Part shown: in pieces, positions 33,197 through 41,939 of the stretch
Position numbering within the stretch: the first letter of the stretch is position 1
How the letters are laid out: every line of letters starts with the position of its first letter
Source of the DNA: JAMXLJ01 sp036558745
GTDB lineage: Bacteria > Actinomycetota > Acidimicrobiia > IMCC26256 > JAMXLJ01
Assembly (NCBI GenBank): GCA_036558745.1
Contig: DATBEZ010000081.1
Coordinates: forward strand, 1 to 64,000
Reading direction: 5' to 3'
Length of the DNA: 64,000 nt
Translations under genes and position numbers: made by a program
The notes under the pieces: model-generated
What the model saw: only the letters and a program-made list of their open reading frames with translations
Told to the model about the DNA's origin: nothing
Databases searched by the model: none

Positions 33197-34549
33197 TCAG
33201 CCCGTGGTGACGAACCGGTGCACACCACCGAAGCCGTCGAGCACCGCGCCGGTGCCGACCAGCAGCGACGCGCCCCGCACGATCCTGAAGCTCCACGCGG
33301 GTCCTCGTGACGGTGGTCGCGGCGCGCGGGCCGAATCGACCGAGAACGGGTACGCGTGGCCGAACCCGTCGAACACGAAGCCGCCGCGGCCGTCGGGCGT
33401 GATCGCGAGGCCGCGCGCCCAGTCGTCGGTGTGCGGCGCGCCGGCCACGAGCCGCGCCGCCGGCGGTCGCGGCGCCGCGTCGATCGCGAACGGGTGCAGC
33501 CCGCCGGATCCGTCGACGGTGTACCCGCCGGTCCCAGAGGGCAGCACCGCGATGCCGCGGAACGAATCGGTGCTCGACCTCGCCGCCTCGCGCACGCGCG
33601 GCACCGACCCGCCGACGCCGAGCACGAAGGCGTCGATGCGTCCCCGTCCGTCGAGCACGAGTCCGGCCCGCCCGTCGGGCAGGACCGCGAGGCCGCGTGT
33701 CACGTCGCGCCCGCGCGAGTAACGCAGCCGGCCCGGCGCCGCGGGAGCGGGGTGCTCGGCGTCGGCCCACGGATGCACCGCACCCCACGCGTCGAGCGTG
33801 TAGCCGCCCCCGCCGGGCGCGAGCGCGACACCGCGGGCGATGTCCCAGCCCGGCCAGTACGGCGCGCCGGATCCGGCGACGGCCGTGGTCGCGACGCCGT
33901 CGACCGGCTCGTCGGCGAACAGCACGTGCACGGTGACCGTGTGGCGGACGCGTGGCCGGAGACCACGCACGACGACCTGGTGCGTGCGCTCCTCGGTGTC
34001 GACGGTCCTCGCCGCGTGTCCCGAGCTCGCGTCGCGCGCCGTCACGCGAAATCCCTGCACCGCTGCACCCGGGTGGACCGACCACGCGACGCGCAGCCCG
34101 CCGGCGACGGGCGTCGCGGTGACGCCCGCGACGGCATGACCGGCGCGCACGACGTCGGATGCCTGGTCGGCAACCGCGCCGTGGACGAGCGCGCTCACGG
34201 TCACGACGTACGTGCCATCGGAACGGAGACCTCGCAAAGCGAGGGTCTCGGTCGTCGCGTCACAGGTCGCGCTGCGCTCGGGCACGGACGCACCGGTGAG
34301 GGTGGCGTCGACGCGGAAGCCGTCGACGACCGCGCCGTGGGCAACGGACCAGCTCACGTCCGCGCCGGTCGTGGCGGGTGTCACCGTGAGCCGCGCGATC
34401 ACCGCACCGAGCGCACCCGCACGCGGCGGCAGTGCGACGACCGGCGTCACCAGCATCACGCAGGCGAGCAGGCGGAGGAGGAGCAGGGCCGGTCGCACGC
34501 CCCGCGGGTCGGGTCCCGGCCGTCCCGGGATCGGCTTCACGTCCTGCAT
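33197..34549 (-). CDS. Secreted protein with FnIII-like domains and propeller-like repeats
   Basis: A 450-residue exported protein. Signal peptide: R-G-V-R-P then hydrophobic L-L-L-L-R-L-L-A-C-V-M-L-V, cleavage near A-G-A. Two fibronectin-III-like domains (about 50-210) are marked by V-S-W-S-V-A-H-G-A and G-L-R-x-x-x-x-Y/H-x-V-T-V. The C-terminal half (215-450) has about five 40-residue repeats with the signature R-G-[VIL]-A-[VIL]-x-P-x-G-x-G-G-[YF]-x-[VL]-D-[GA]-[FW]-G-x-[VIL]-H-P-[FW], probably blades of a beta-propeller. No catalytic motif. Start 34549 is chosen for the signal peptide; the ribosome site is weak. Probably a cell-surface binding or adhesion protein. Confidence 0.78.
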   Translation of the reverse strand: MQDVKPIPGRPGPDPRGVRPALLLLRLLACVMLVTPVVALPPRAGALGAVIARLTVTPATTGADVSWSVAHGAVVDGFRVDATLTGASVPERSATCDATTETLALRGLRSDGTYVVTVSALVHGAVADQASDVVRAGHAVAGVTATPVAGGLRVAWSVHPGAAVQGFRVTARDASSGHAARTVDTEERTHQVVVRGLRPRVRHTVTVHVLFADEPVDGVATTAVAGSGAPYWPGWDIARGVALAPGGGGYTLDAWGAVHPWADAEHPAPAAPGRLRYSRGRDVTRGLAVLPDGRAGLVLDGRGRIDAFVLGVGGSVPRVREAARSSTDSFRGIAVLPSGTGGYTVDGSGGLHPFAIDAAPRPPAARLVAGAPHTDDWARGLAITPDGRGGFVFDGFGHAYPFSVDSARAPRPPSRGPAWSFRIVRGASLLVGTGAVLDGFGGVHRFVTTG

Positions 34550-34697
34550 CGGCAGTGCCGCCTTCCATGGCGAGCGCCCACCACCCGTTCCATGACGTAT
34601 CGGCCCGAGTCGCGTCGAGTTGACTGTGTTCCCGGCCACAGCACGCGATCACGCGACCGGAGCATGATCGCGGCGGCCGCCGACCCTGGAGCCTGCG

Positions 34698-35822
34698 ATG
34701 TCGACCGACCTCCTCACCGCCGCGCGCGACCTGCGTGCCACGATCGACCGCAACGCGCGCGCGGCGCCCGACGCGACGGCATTGCCGCGCGCGACGGTCG
34801 ACGCGCTCGTCGCCGCCGGCCTGCACGGGACGAACGTCCCGCGCGCCGTCGGCGGCGCCGAGCTGCCGTTGGTCGACGCGATCGACGTCTTCGCCGAGGT
34901 GGCCCGTGCCGACGGTTCCGCCGGCTGGTCGCTCATGGCCAGCGCGACCACCGCCGCGTTCTTCGCCGCGTGGGCCGGTGACGGGCTGGTCGAGCGGATG
35001 TTCGGCGACGGCGTCCCCCTGTGCGCGGGCCAGTTCGCACCCAACGGCACCGCGGTGCGCGCCGGCGACGCATGGATCGTGAACGGCGACTACCAGTTCG
35101 GTTCCAACATCGACGCCGCGACGTGGGTCGGCGCAGGCACGCTGACCCAGCCTCCAGAGGGCTCCGACGAGCAGCCCGACCTCCTCTTCGCGATCTTCCC
35201 CGCGGATTGCGTCGAGCGCCGCGGGAACTGGCACGTGCTCGGGCTGCGCGCCACCGCGAGCGAGGACTATGCGGTGCGCGACGTCAAGGTGCCCGACGAC
35301 TCGACGTTCCGCCTGTTCGCACCGGTCCGCCACCGCGGCGGTTCGGTGTACGAGCTCGGCGTGCTCGGGCTCACGACAGTGGGGCACAGCGCGTTCGCGC
35401 TGGGCGTCATTCGCCGCGCGCTCGACGAGCTGGTCGACATCGCCCGGACGAAGCACCGCATGGGCGCGGCCGCGCCGCTCCGCGAGTCGGAACGGTTCCT
35501 GCACGCGTTGGGGACGCTCGAGTGCCGCGCGCTCGCGAACGAGGCGCTCGTGCGCGCGGAGTTCGCAGCGGCGCAGGCACGGGTCGAATCGATCGACCGT
35601 CCCGACCCGAAGGTCGTCAACCGCCTTCGCGCCGTGACCGTGCAGGTCACCCAGGACGGTGCCGACATCGTGCGGCAGTGCTACCTCCTCGCGGGCACGA
35701 CGGGGCTGCGCGAGGGGCCGCTCGAACGCTGCTTCCGCGACATCCACGCGGGCACGCAGCACTTCTTCGCCAGCCCGGCCGGTCCGATCGACTTGGGCCG
35801 CGACCTCCTCGCGTCCACCTAG
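34698..35822 (+). CDS. Acyl-CoA dehydrogenase-fold flavin monooxygenase
   Basis: A 374-residue member of the acyl-CoA dehydrogenase superfamily, type-2 C-terminal domain (HsaA/DszC/HpaB-like). Cues are V-A-R-A-D-G-S-A-G-W-S-L-M-A-S, G-x-W-x-V-N-G-D-Y-Q-F-G-S-N, and near the C-terminus the substrate/flavin loop R-D-I-H-A-G-T-Q-H. The usual catalytic Glu of acyl-CoA dehydrogenases is not seen. These enzymes use FMNH2 or FADH2 from a separate reductase to hydroxylate phenols or steroids. GGAG lies 8 nt before ATG 34698. A TetR gene follows. Confidence 0.85.
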   Translation: MSTDLLTAARDLRATIDRNARAAPDATALPRATVDALVAAGLHGTNVPRAVGGAELPLVDAIDVFAEVARADGSAGWSLMASATTAAFFAAWAGDGLVERMFGDGVPLCAGQFAPNGTAVRAGDAWIVNGDYQFGSNIDAATWVGAGTLTQPPEGSDEQPDLLFAIFPADCVERRGNWHVLGLRATASEDYAVRDVKVPDDSTFRLFAPVRHRGGSVYELGVLGLTTVGHSAFALGVIRRALDELVDIARTKHRMGAAAPLRESERFLHALGTLECRALANEALVRAEFAAAQARVESIDRPDPKVVNRLRAVTVQVTQDGADIVRQCYLLAGTTGLREGPLERCFRDIHAGTQHFFASPAGPIDLGRDLLAST

Positions 35823-35853
35823 AGACCGGGCGCACGCTCGTGCCCCGAGAAAG

Positions 35854-35876
35854 TAGTTGCAGGATCCCTGCAACTA
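35854..35876. promoter_or_regulatory. Palindromic TetR operator
   Basis: A perfect 10-bp inverted repeat TAGTTGCAGG (35854-35863), ATC, CCTGCAACTA (35867-35876) lies immediately before the tetR gene. A candidate -10 box TATTGT (35875-35880) overlaps its right edge. The dyad and its place suggest autorepression of the tetR-DUF1330-sulfatase operon. Confidence 0.72.
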
Positions 35877-35891
35877 TTGTTGGATGGTGCG

Positions 35892-36488
35892 GTGACCACC
35901 GTGGACGGCAGGGTGCGGCGGGGCGAGCGCACCCGTGAGGCGATCGTCGACGCGCTCCTCGCGTGCTACGAGGACGGCACGCTGCGCCCGAGCGTCACCG
36001 AGGTCGCGGCGCGCGCGGGCGTGAGCGCCCGCAGCGTCCACAACCACTTCGAGGACGTCGAGAACCTCCGGGCCCAGGTCTCGCAGCGCCAGTGGGAGCG
36101 CTACGCCCACCTGGCCGAGCCCGCGCACGTCGACGGCGCGCTCGCGGCGCGTGTCGGCGCGATCGTGGCCCAGCGGGCGGAGTTCTTCGACGCCGTGACG
36201 CCCGTCCGTCGCGCCGCGCTCCTGTCCGTGCACGACTCGCCGACGATCGTGCGCAGCCTCCGGCGCCTCGACCGGGTCCTGCGCCGGCAGGTCGAGACGG
36301 TCTTCGCACCCGAGCTGCGTCAGCCCGCGGGGCGGGATCTCCTCGACACGATCGATGCGCTGCTGTCGTGGGACATGTGGCACCGCCTGCGCGAGGCGCA
36401 GGGCTGCTCGACCGCACGGGCGATCCGTGTCCTGACCGCGTCGGTGACGACGCTGCTCGAACGACCCGAACAAGGGGGAACCGCGTGA
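35892..36488 (+). CDS. TetR family transcriptional regulator
   Basis: A 198-residue TetR repressor. The helix-turn-helix is S-V-T-E-V-A-A-R-A-G-V-S-A-R-S-V-H-N-H-F near residues 33-52, followed by a helical ligand domain. GTG 35892 is preferred to the TTG at 35877, which would lie against the operator and -10 box. The stop overlaps the DUF1330 start (GTGA). It probably controls itself plus the DUF1330 and sulfatase genes through the dyad at 35854-35876. Confidence 0.87.
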   Translation: MTTVDGRVRRGERTREAIVDALLACYEDGTLRPSVTEVAARAGVSARSVHNHFEDVENLRAQVSQRQWERYAHLAEPAHVDGALAARVGAIVAQRAEFFDAVTPVRRAALLSVHDSPTIVRSLRRLDRVLRRQVETVFAPELRQPAGRDLLDTIDALLSWDMWHRLREAQGCSTARAIRVLTASVTTLLERPEQGGTA

Positions 36489-36886
36489 GCTCCATCCGAC
36501 CGAACCGCGCCCAGTTCATGCAGCTGATGCAGGCACCCGACGACGGGCCCGTCGTGATGCTGAACCTCCTCAAGTTCAAGGCCAAGGCCGGCGACGGCGC
36601 CACGACGGGTGGGCAGGAGTACCGCAAGTACGGCGACGCCGCGGTGGAGATGGTCGAGGCCCGCGGCGGCAAGGTCATCTGGAGCGGGCGCGCCGAGCAG
36701 GTCCTGATCGGCGATCCGAACGAGGACTGGGACGTCGTGCTGCTCGTGCAGTACCCGAGCCGGGCCACGTTCGTCGAGATGGTCAGCACACCCGAGTACG
36801 AGAAGGCACACGAGCACCGCGAGTCGGGTCTCGAGCGCACGGTCGTCGTGGCGTGCTCGCCGCGCACCGACCTGCTCGACGGCTGA
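36485..36886 (+). CDS. DUF1330 family protein
   Basis: A 133-residue dimeric alpha/beta-barrel protein of the DUF1330 family: V-V-M-L-N-L-L-K-F near residue 23, E-Y-R-K-Y-G-D-A-A-V, G-G-K-V-I-W-S-G and V-V-L-L-V-Q-Y-P-S-R-A-T-F. AAGGGGG lies upstream and the start overlaps the tetR stop. The family function is unknown; a small-molecule binding or isomerase role is plausible. It lies 11 nt before the sulfatase. Confidence 0.85.
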   Translation: MSSIRPNRAQFMQLMQAPDDGPVVMLNLLKFKAKAGDGATTGGQEYRKYGDAAVEMVEARGGKVIWSGRAEQVLIGDPNEDWDVVLLVQYPSRATFVEMVSTPEYEKAHEHRESGLERTVVVACSPRTDLLDG

Positions 36887-36897
36887 AAGGAGCGGGG

Positions 36898-38499
36898 ATG
36901 GGCCGCAAGATCCTCTTCATCACGACCGACCAGCAGCGTTACGACGCGCTCGGTTGCAACGGCGGCCAGATCGCGCGCACGCCCGTCGTCGACGGACTCG
37001 CCGCGTCCGGCATCCGCTACGAGCGCGCGTACAACCAGAACACGGTGTGCATGCCGGCGCGCTCGACGATGCTCACGGGCCAGTACGTGCGCACGCACGG
37101 CGTGATCGCGAACGGAGTACCGCTTCCCGAGGACGCGCCCAGCATCGCCGAGCACCTCCGCGACCGGGCGGGGTATCACACAGCGCTGCTCGGCAAGGGC
37201 CACTTCGAGCCCGGGTTCGACTTCGACCTGCGGTGGGCCGAGAACTTCATGTCCGAGCGCGGTCTGGTCGGCCCGTACCGCGGGTTCGAGCACGCGGAGC
37301 TCGCGATGCACGTCCCCTCGGTGGGGAAGCGCGCCCTGCAGCACTACGGCCGCTGGCTCATCGACACGCACGGCATCGACGCGACCAAGGGCTTCTCACC
37401 GTTGCTCGCGGCCGAGCCCGGTGGCGAGACGGGCGCGCCCGAGACGCGCATCAACCCCATCCCCCGCGAGTGGTACCACACCGACTGGGTCGCGGATCGC
37501 ACGATCGCCTACCTCGACTCGCTGCCCGACGACGCGGACTGGTTCGTGTGGATGTCGTTCCCCGACCCGCATCACCCGTGGGACCCGCCGTCGTCGGAGC
37601 TGCACCGCTGCAACTGGCGCGACCTCGATCTGCCGCCCGGCCACCCCGGCTCGAACGACGACATCGAGCAGGTGCTCGCGCAGAAGCCCGCGCACTGGCT
37701 CGCGCTCTGGGACGGACGGTTCATCAACGCCGAGGGCGGACCGGGGACGTACCGCCCGCAGAATGTGAGCCACGACTCGATCCGCGAGATCAACGCGATG
37801 ACGCACATCATGAACGAGCTCATCGACGAAGCGTGCGGGCGCGTTCTCGCGCGCGTCGCGCAGCGCGGGTGGGACGCCGACACCGACGTGATCTTCACGA
37901 CCGACCACGGCGAGCTCCAGGGCGACTTCGGCCTGATGTTCAAGGGCCCGTTCCACGTCGACGCGCTCATGCGCCTCCCGATGGTGTGGCGGCCGGCGCC
38001 TTCCGCGGGCGTCGCGCCGTCGACCGTGTCCGAGCCGGTCGGCCAGCTCGACCTCGCGCCGACGTTCTGCGACATCGCGGGCGTGGCGGTGCCGGACTGG
38101 GTGCAGGGCGCACCGCTGCCGACCGCTCCCGGGTCGGGGCGCGAACGTGTGCTGTGCGAGTGGGACTCGCAGTTCCCGGGCTACGGCATGCACCTGCGCT
38201 CCATCTACCGCGACCAGTGGGTGTGCACGACCTACGAGCGCTCCACCGTGGGTGAGCCCAACGGCCTCGAGGAGTTCTTCGCCGCCACCGGTCTCTTCGG
38301 GGGAGGCATCGGTCCGACGAGCAGCGTCACCTACGACGGGACCGAGGGTGAGCTCTACGACCTCGACGACGACCCCCGTCAGTTCGTGAACCGCTGGGAC
38401 GATCCCGAGTGCAAGGCCCGCCGCGAAGACCTGCTGGCCGACCTCTACGACCACCTCCCCGCGGAGCGCACCATCCTCAAGGTCGAGCGCCCGGCCTGA
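36898..38499 (+). CDS. Type I (formylglycine) sulfatase/alkaline phosphatase superfamily
   Basis: A 533-residue sulfatase. The first metal site is F-I-T-T-D-Q-Q-R-Y near residue 7, the modification motif is C-M-P-A-R-S-T-M-L-T-G in the C-x-P-x-R form, so the Cys near residue 51 should be converted to formylglycine by a formylglycine-generating enzyme, and the second metal site is F-T-T-D-H-G-E near residue 338. No signal peptide: cytosolic. AAAGGAG precedes ATG 36898. It hydrolyses a sulfate ester or phosphonate monoester. The third gene of the TetR operon; no maturase gene is in this window. Confidence 0.92.
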   Translation: MGRKILFITTDQQRYDALGCNGGQIARTPVVDGLAASGIRYERAYNQNTVCMPARSTMLTGQYVRTHGVIANGVPLPEDAPSIAEHLRDRAGYHTALLGKGHFEPGFDFDLRWAENFMSERGLVGPYRGFEHAELAMHVPSVGKRALQHYGRWLIDTHGIDATKGFSPLLAAEPGGETGAPETRINPIPREWYHTDWVADRTIAYLDSLPDDADWFVWMSFPDPHHPWDPPSSELHRCNWRDLDLPPGHPGSNDDIEQVLAQKPAHWLALWDGRFINAEGGPGTYRPQNVSHDSIREINAMTHIMNELIDEACGRVLARVAQRGWDADTDVIFTTDHGELQGDFGLMFKGPFHVDALMRLPMVWRPAPSAGVAPSTVSEPVGQLDLAPTFCDIAGVAVPDWVQGAPLPTAPGSGRERVLCEWDSQFPGYGMHLRSIYRDQWVCTTYERSTVGEPNGLEEFFAATGLFGGGIGPTSSVTYDGTEGELYDLDDDPRQFVNRWDDPECKARREDLLADLYDHLPAERTILKVERPA

Positions 38500-38539
38500 C
38501 GCTTCGGGCGGCGCGCCCGCGCTCGCGCGGCGCCGGAGA

Positions 38540-38568
38540 TTGACGCGGTCGCCGACGCAACCTAGACA
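38540..38568 (+). promoter_or_regulatory. Promoter of ABC-2 exporter operon
   Basis: TTGACG (38540-38545), 17-bp spacer, TAGACA (38563-38568): a near-consensus housekeeping promoter. It places the transcript start near 38575, so the ATPase translation start must be downstream (GTG 38603). Confidence 0.7.
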
Positions 38569-38602
38569 CGGCCCCCGTGCCGACGCCGCGTCCTGTCCGT
38601 CC

Positions 38603-39547
38603 GTGATCGACGCCGCGCTCCTGCAGTGCGTCGGCCTGACGCGTCGCTTCCAGGAACGCGTCGCGGTCGACGGTGTCAACTTCGAGATCGCGCGCGGCGA
38701 GACGTACGGGCTGCTCGGACCGAACGGCGCGGGCAAGACCACGACCATCTCGATGGTCGCCGGCATCCTGCGCGCGGACGCGGGGACGGTCACGGTCGAC
38801 GGGGAGCACATCACGACGGGTGCGAGCCCGGCGAAGCGACGCATCGGTCTCGTGCCTCAGGACATCGCGCTGTACCCGGATCTCACCGCGATCGAGAACC
38901 TGCAATTCTTCGGCCGGCTGCAGAGCCTCGACGGCCCGCAGCTCGGCGAGCGCATGGCCGTCGTCCTCGACGTCGTCGGGCTCACCGATCGCGCCCACGA
39001 CCGGATCGAGGACTACTCGGGCGGCATGAAGAGGCGGGCCAACATCGCGGTCGGGCTCCTGCACGAGCCGCAGCTGCTCATCCTCGACGAGCCGACGGTC
39101 GGCGTCGACCCCCAGAGCCGCAACCAGATCCTCGAGAGCATCGAGGCGCTCGGCGGCGCGGGCCTCTCCGTGCTCTACACGACGCACTACATGGAGGAGG
39201 CCGAGCGCCTCTGCGACCGGGTCGGGATCATCGACGGCGGCCACATCGTCGCCGAAGGGACGCGGCGTGAGCTGGTCGCGCGCATCGGCGAGCACGACCG
39301 GCTCCACGTCGAGGTCGCGGGCGACGGGGAGGCGTTCGCGTCCGCGAGCCGTGCGATCGGCGGTGTCGTCGAGGTGCACCGCACCGACGGCGCGGTAGAC
39401 ATCGTGGCCGACGGCGCGGCGCGGATCCTCCCCGCGGTCGTGGACGCCGCCGAGACGTCGGGCGCGCAGATCACGGGTGTCGAGGTGCGCGAGCCCGACC
39501 TCGAGGCCGTCTTCCTGCATCTCACCGGCCGCGCGCTGCGGGACTGA
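38603..39547 (+). CDS. ABC transporter ATP-binding protein (DrrA/CcmA-type)
   Basis: A 314-residue ATPase of the ABC-2 drug/polysaccharide exporter type. Walker A is G-P-N-G-A-G-K-T-T near residue 40, signature Y-S-G-G-M-K-R-R, Walker B L-L-I-L-D-E-P-T-V-G-V-D, H-loop T-T-H-Y-M-E-E-A. A C-terminal 90-residue extension (DUF4162-like) follows. The upstream TTG-initiated frame would begin inside the promoter, so GTG 38603 is chosen. Two permease genes follow directly. Confidence 0.92.
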   Translation: MIDAALLQCVGLTRRFQERVAVDGVNFEIARGETYGLLGPNGAGKTTTISMVAGILRADAGTVTVDGEHITTGASPAKRRIGLVPQDIALYPDLTAIENLQFFGRLQSLDGPQLGERMAVVLDVVGLTDRAHDRIEDYSGGMKRRANIAVGLLHEPQLLILDEPTVGVDPQSRNQILESIEALGGAGLSVLYTTHYMEEAERLCDRVGIIDGGHIVAEGTRRELVARIGEHDRLHVEVAGDGEAFASASRAIGGVVEVHRTDGAVDIVADGAARILPAVVDAAETSGAQITGVEVREPDLEAVFLHLTGRALRD

Positions 39548-39551
39548 GCCG

Positions 39552-40742
39552 GTGTCGCGCGTCCTGCTCGTCGCCCGCACCGAGCTGCTGCGGCGCGTGC
39601 GCAGCCGGGCCGCGATCGTGACCGCGTTCCTCGCGCCGCTGGCGCTCGGCGTGGTGTTCGGCGTCCTCATCGGCGGCGCGAACAATCTCCGGTTCCGGCT
39701 CGGGGTCGTCGACGCCGACCGCTCGGAGCTGTCGCGCAGCTTCGTCGACGGCCTGCTCCAGGCCAACGGTCACCGGCCGCCCGGCGCGAAGAGCGACAAC
39801 CCGGTGCGGTTCCGGGAGGTCGCGACGGTCGGCGCGGCGCGTCACCAGGTCGACGACGCGAAGATCGACGCCGCGCTCGTCATCCCTGCCGGCTTCGGCG
39901 CCGCGACGCAGGCGTCACGCCCGACGACGCTGCTCGTGCTGCGGCGGCCCGAGCAGCCCGTGAGCGGCCAGGTCGCGCAGGCGGTCGGCGGCGGGCTGGC
40001 GTCGGGCGTCGAACGGGTCGACCTGTCGGTTCAGACCGTCTCGTCGTTGCAGGGACGGGCGCCGTCGCCGGAAGTGATCGCGGCGGCCCGTTCGCTCGAC
40101 GCGCCGCTCGCGACGAGCGAGCTCGCGATGGGCGCGCGCCAGGTGAGTCCGCTCGCGTTCTACGGCGCGGCGATGGCCATGGTGTTCCTGTTCTTCACCG
40201 TGTCGTTCGCAGCCCGGAGCCTGCTGGCCGAGCGCCACGACGGCACGTTGGGCCGGATCCTGGCCACGCCGACGCCGGCGGGCGCGGTGGTCGCGGGCAA
40301 GGTGCTCGGTGTCTGCGCCCTCGCGGTCGCGGGGTTCGTCACCGTGTGGATCGCGACGAGCGTGCTCTTCGGTGCCGCCTGGGGCGACCCGTTGCCCGTC
40401 GTCGTGCTCATCCTCGCGACCGTCGCCGCGCTCGGCGGGGTCAGCACGTTCGTGTGCAGCCTCGCCCGTACGGAGCAGCAGGCCGATTCGTACGCGTCCG
40501 CGGTCACGTTCGTCCTCGCCCTGCTGGGCGGGAACTTCATCGGGCCGGGCAACGCGCCCGACCTGCTTCGCCGGGTCGCGCTGTTCACGCCGAACGGTTG
40601 GGCGCTGCGCGCGTTCACGGACGTGTCGGCCGACGCGGCCGGGCTCGGCCGCATCGTCGTCCCGGTGCTGGTGCTGCTCGCGTTCGCGGTCGGCTTCGGC
40701 GCCATTGGTCTCTGGCGCGTCCGCCGGGGCATCGAGCAATGA
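39552..40742 (+). CDS. ABC-2 type transporter permease, first subunit
   Basis: A 396-residue ABC-2 permease: one N-terminal helix (A-F-L-A-P-L-A-L-G-V-V-F-G-V), a 140-residue extracytoplasmic domain, and five C-terminal helices (from M-A-M-V-F-L-F-F-T-V-S to V-L-L-A-F-A-V-G-F-G). The N-terminal helix plus external domain is the YhgE/NatB-like layout. GTG 39552 is 4 nt after the ATPase stop; the end overlaps the next permease (ATGA). Forms the membrane channel with the second permease. Confidence 0.88.
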   Translation: MSRVLLVARTELLRRVRSRAAIVTAFLAPLALGVVFGVLIGGANNLRFRLGVVDADRSELSRSFVDGLLQANGHRPPGAKSDNPVRFREVATVGAARHQVDDAKIDAALVIPAGFGAATQASRPTTLLVLRRPEQPVSGQVAQAVGGGLASGVERVDLSVQTVSSLQGRAPSPEVIAAARSLDAPLATSELAMGARQVSPLAFYGAAMAMVFLFFTVSFAARSLLAERHDGTLGRILATPTPAGAVVAGKVLGVCALAVAGFVTVWIATSVLFGAAWGDPLPVVVLILATVAALGGVSTFVCSLARTEQQADSYASAVTFVLALLGGNFIGPGNAPDLLRRVALFTPNGWALRAFTDVSADAAGLGRIVVPVLVLLAFAVGFGAIGLWRVRRGIEQ

Positions 40743-41917
40743 CGCGTCGCTTCCGCATCCTGCGCGGCTTCGTGAGCGTCGTCCTCCGCGGCGTCGTACG
40801 CGACCGCACCGCGCTGTTCTTCCTCATCGTGTTGCCGGTCGCGATCATCGTGATCATCGGGGCGACGTTCGGCGGGGTGCAGCGCCTCGACATCGGCGTC
40901 GTGCAGACGGGCCACGGACCGATCGAGCGCGCGATCGTCGGCGAGCTGGGCCGGGCCGACGGCATCAGGGTCCGCACGTACCGCGACCTGGCGTCCATGC
41001 GGAGCGCGGTGCGGCGGGGCACCATCGCGGCGGGCATCGTGCTGGCCCCGAGCCTCGATGCCCGCGCCGCCGGCTCGGGTGTCGTCGACGTGCCGTTCGT
41101 CAGCAACACTGCCACCACGGGGTCCTTCGCGGCGCGCAACCTGGTCGACGGCGCGCTCGAGCGCGTCGGCGCGCGCGTCGCCGCGGCCCGGTTCGCGGTC
41201 GCGCAGACCGGTACGTCGTTCGCGACCGCGCTCGCCACGACGGCACGCCTCCAGCAGCGCGCGCCGGTCGTCGCGGTGAAGGCCGAGGACGTGGGATCGG
41301 GGCGGGTCCGCACCCTCAGCCGGTTCTCACTTACCGCGCCCCAGAACCTCGTGCTCTTCGTCTTCGTGAACGCGGCCGCGTCGGGCGCGGCGCTGGTGCG
41401 GATGCGCAACTCCGGGGTGCTGCGTCGTGCGCTGGCAAGCCCGATCGGGTCCGGCACCGTCGTGGCCGGCGTCGCGCTCGGTTGGCTGGCGATCGCGATC
41501 CTGCAGTCGCTCATCATCGTCGGCATCGGCGCGCTCGTGTTCGGTGTCGACTGGGGCGATCCCCTCGCGGCGACGGTGCTCATCGTCGTCTACGCGCTCG
41601 TCGGGTCGGGGGCGGGCCTGCTCGTCGGTGCGATCGGTCGCAGCGAGGACCGGGTGAGCGCGATCGCGCCCGTCACCGGCATCGTGCTCGGCGCGCTGGG
41701 CGGCTGCATGATCCCGTTGGAGATCTTCCCGCCGACCATGCGGACGATCGCGCACGTCGTGCCCCAGTTCTGGGCGATCACCGCGTGGCAGCACCTCGTG
41801 TTCGACGGCGCCGGTCTGGGTGGCGTGATCGTGCCGATCGTCGTGCTCGCCGTGTTCGCGGCGGTGTTCCTCGCCGTCGCGACGACGTTCCTGCGCCGCG
41901 ACCTCGTCCAGGGCTGA
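40739..41917 (+). CDS. ABC-2 type transporter permease, second subunit
   Basis: A 392-residue paralogue of the preceding permease with the same layout: helix F-F-L-I-V-L-P-V-A-I-I-V-I-I-G near residue 30, an external domain, then helices around L-F-V-F-V-N-A-A-A, L-A-I-A-I-L-Q-S-L-I-I-V-G and the C-terminal V-I-V-P-I-V-V-L-A-V-F. A heterodimeric permease pair with one ATPase suggests export of a lipophilic compound. ATGA overlap with the first permease. Confidence 0.88.
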   Translation: MTRRFRILRGFVSVVLRGVVRDRTALFFLIVLPVAIIVIIGATFGGVQRLDIGVVQTGHGPIERAIVGELGRADGIRVRTYRDLASMRSAVRRGTIAAGIVLAPSLDARAAGSGVVDVPFVSNTATTGSFAARNLVDGALERVGARVAAARFAVAQTGTSFATALATTARLQQRAPVVAVKAEDVGSGRVRTLSRFSLTAPQNLVLFVFVNAAASGAALVRMRNSGVLRRALASPIGSGTVVAGVALGWLAIAILQSLIIVGIGALVFGVDWGDPLAATVLIVVYALVGSGAGLLVGAIGRSEDRVSAIAPVTGIVLGALGGCMIPLEIFPPTMRTIAHVVPQFWAITAWQHLVFDGAGLGGVIVPIVVLAVFAAVFLAVATTFLRRDLVQG

Positions 41918-41939
41918 CCCACCGAGCGAGGCGGGCGGG

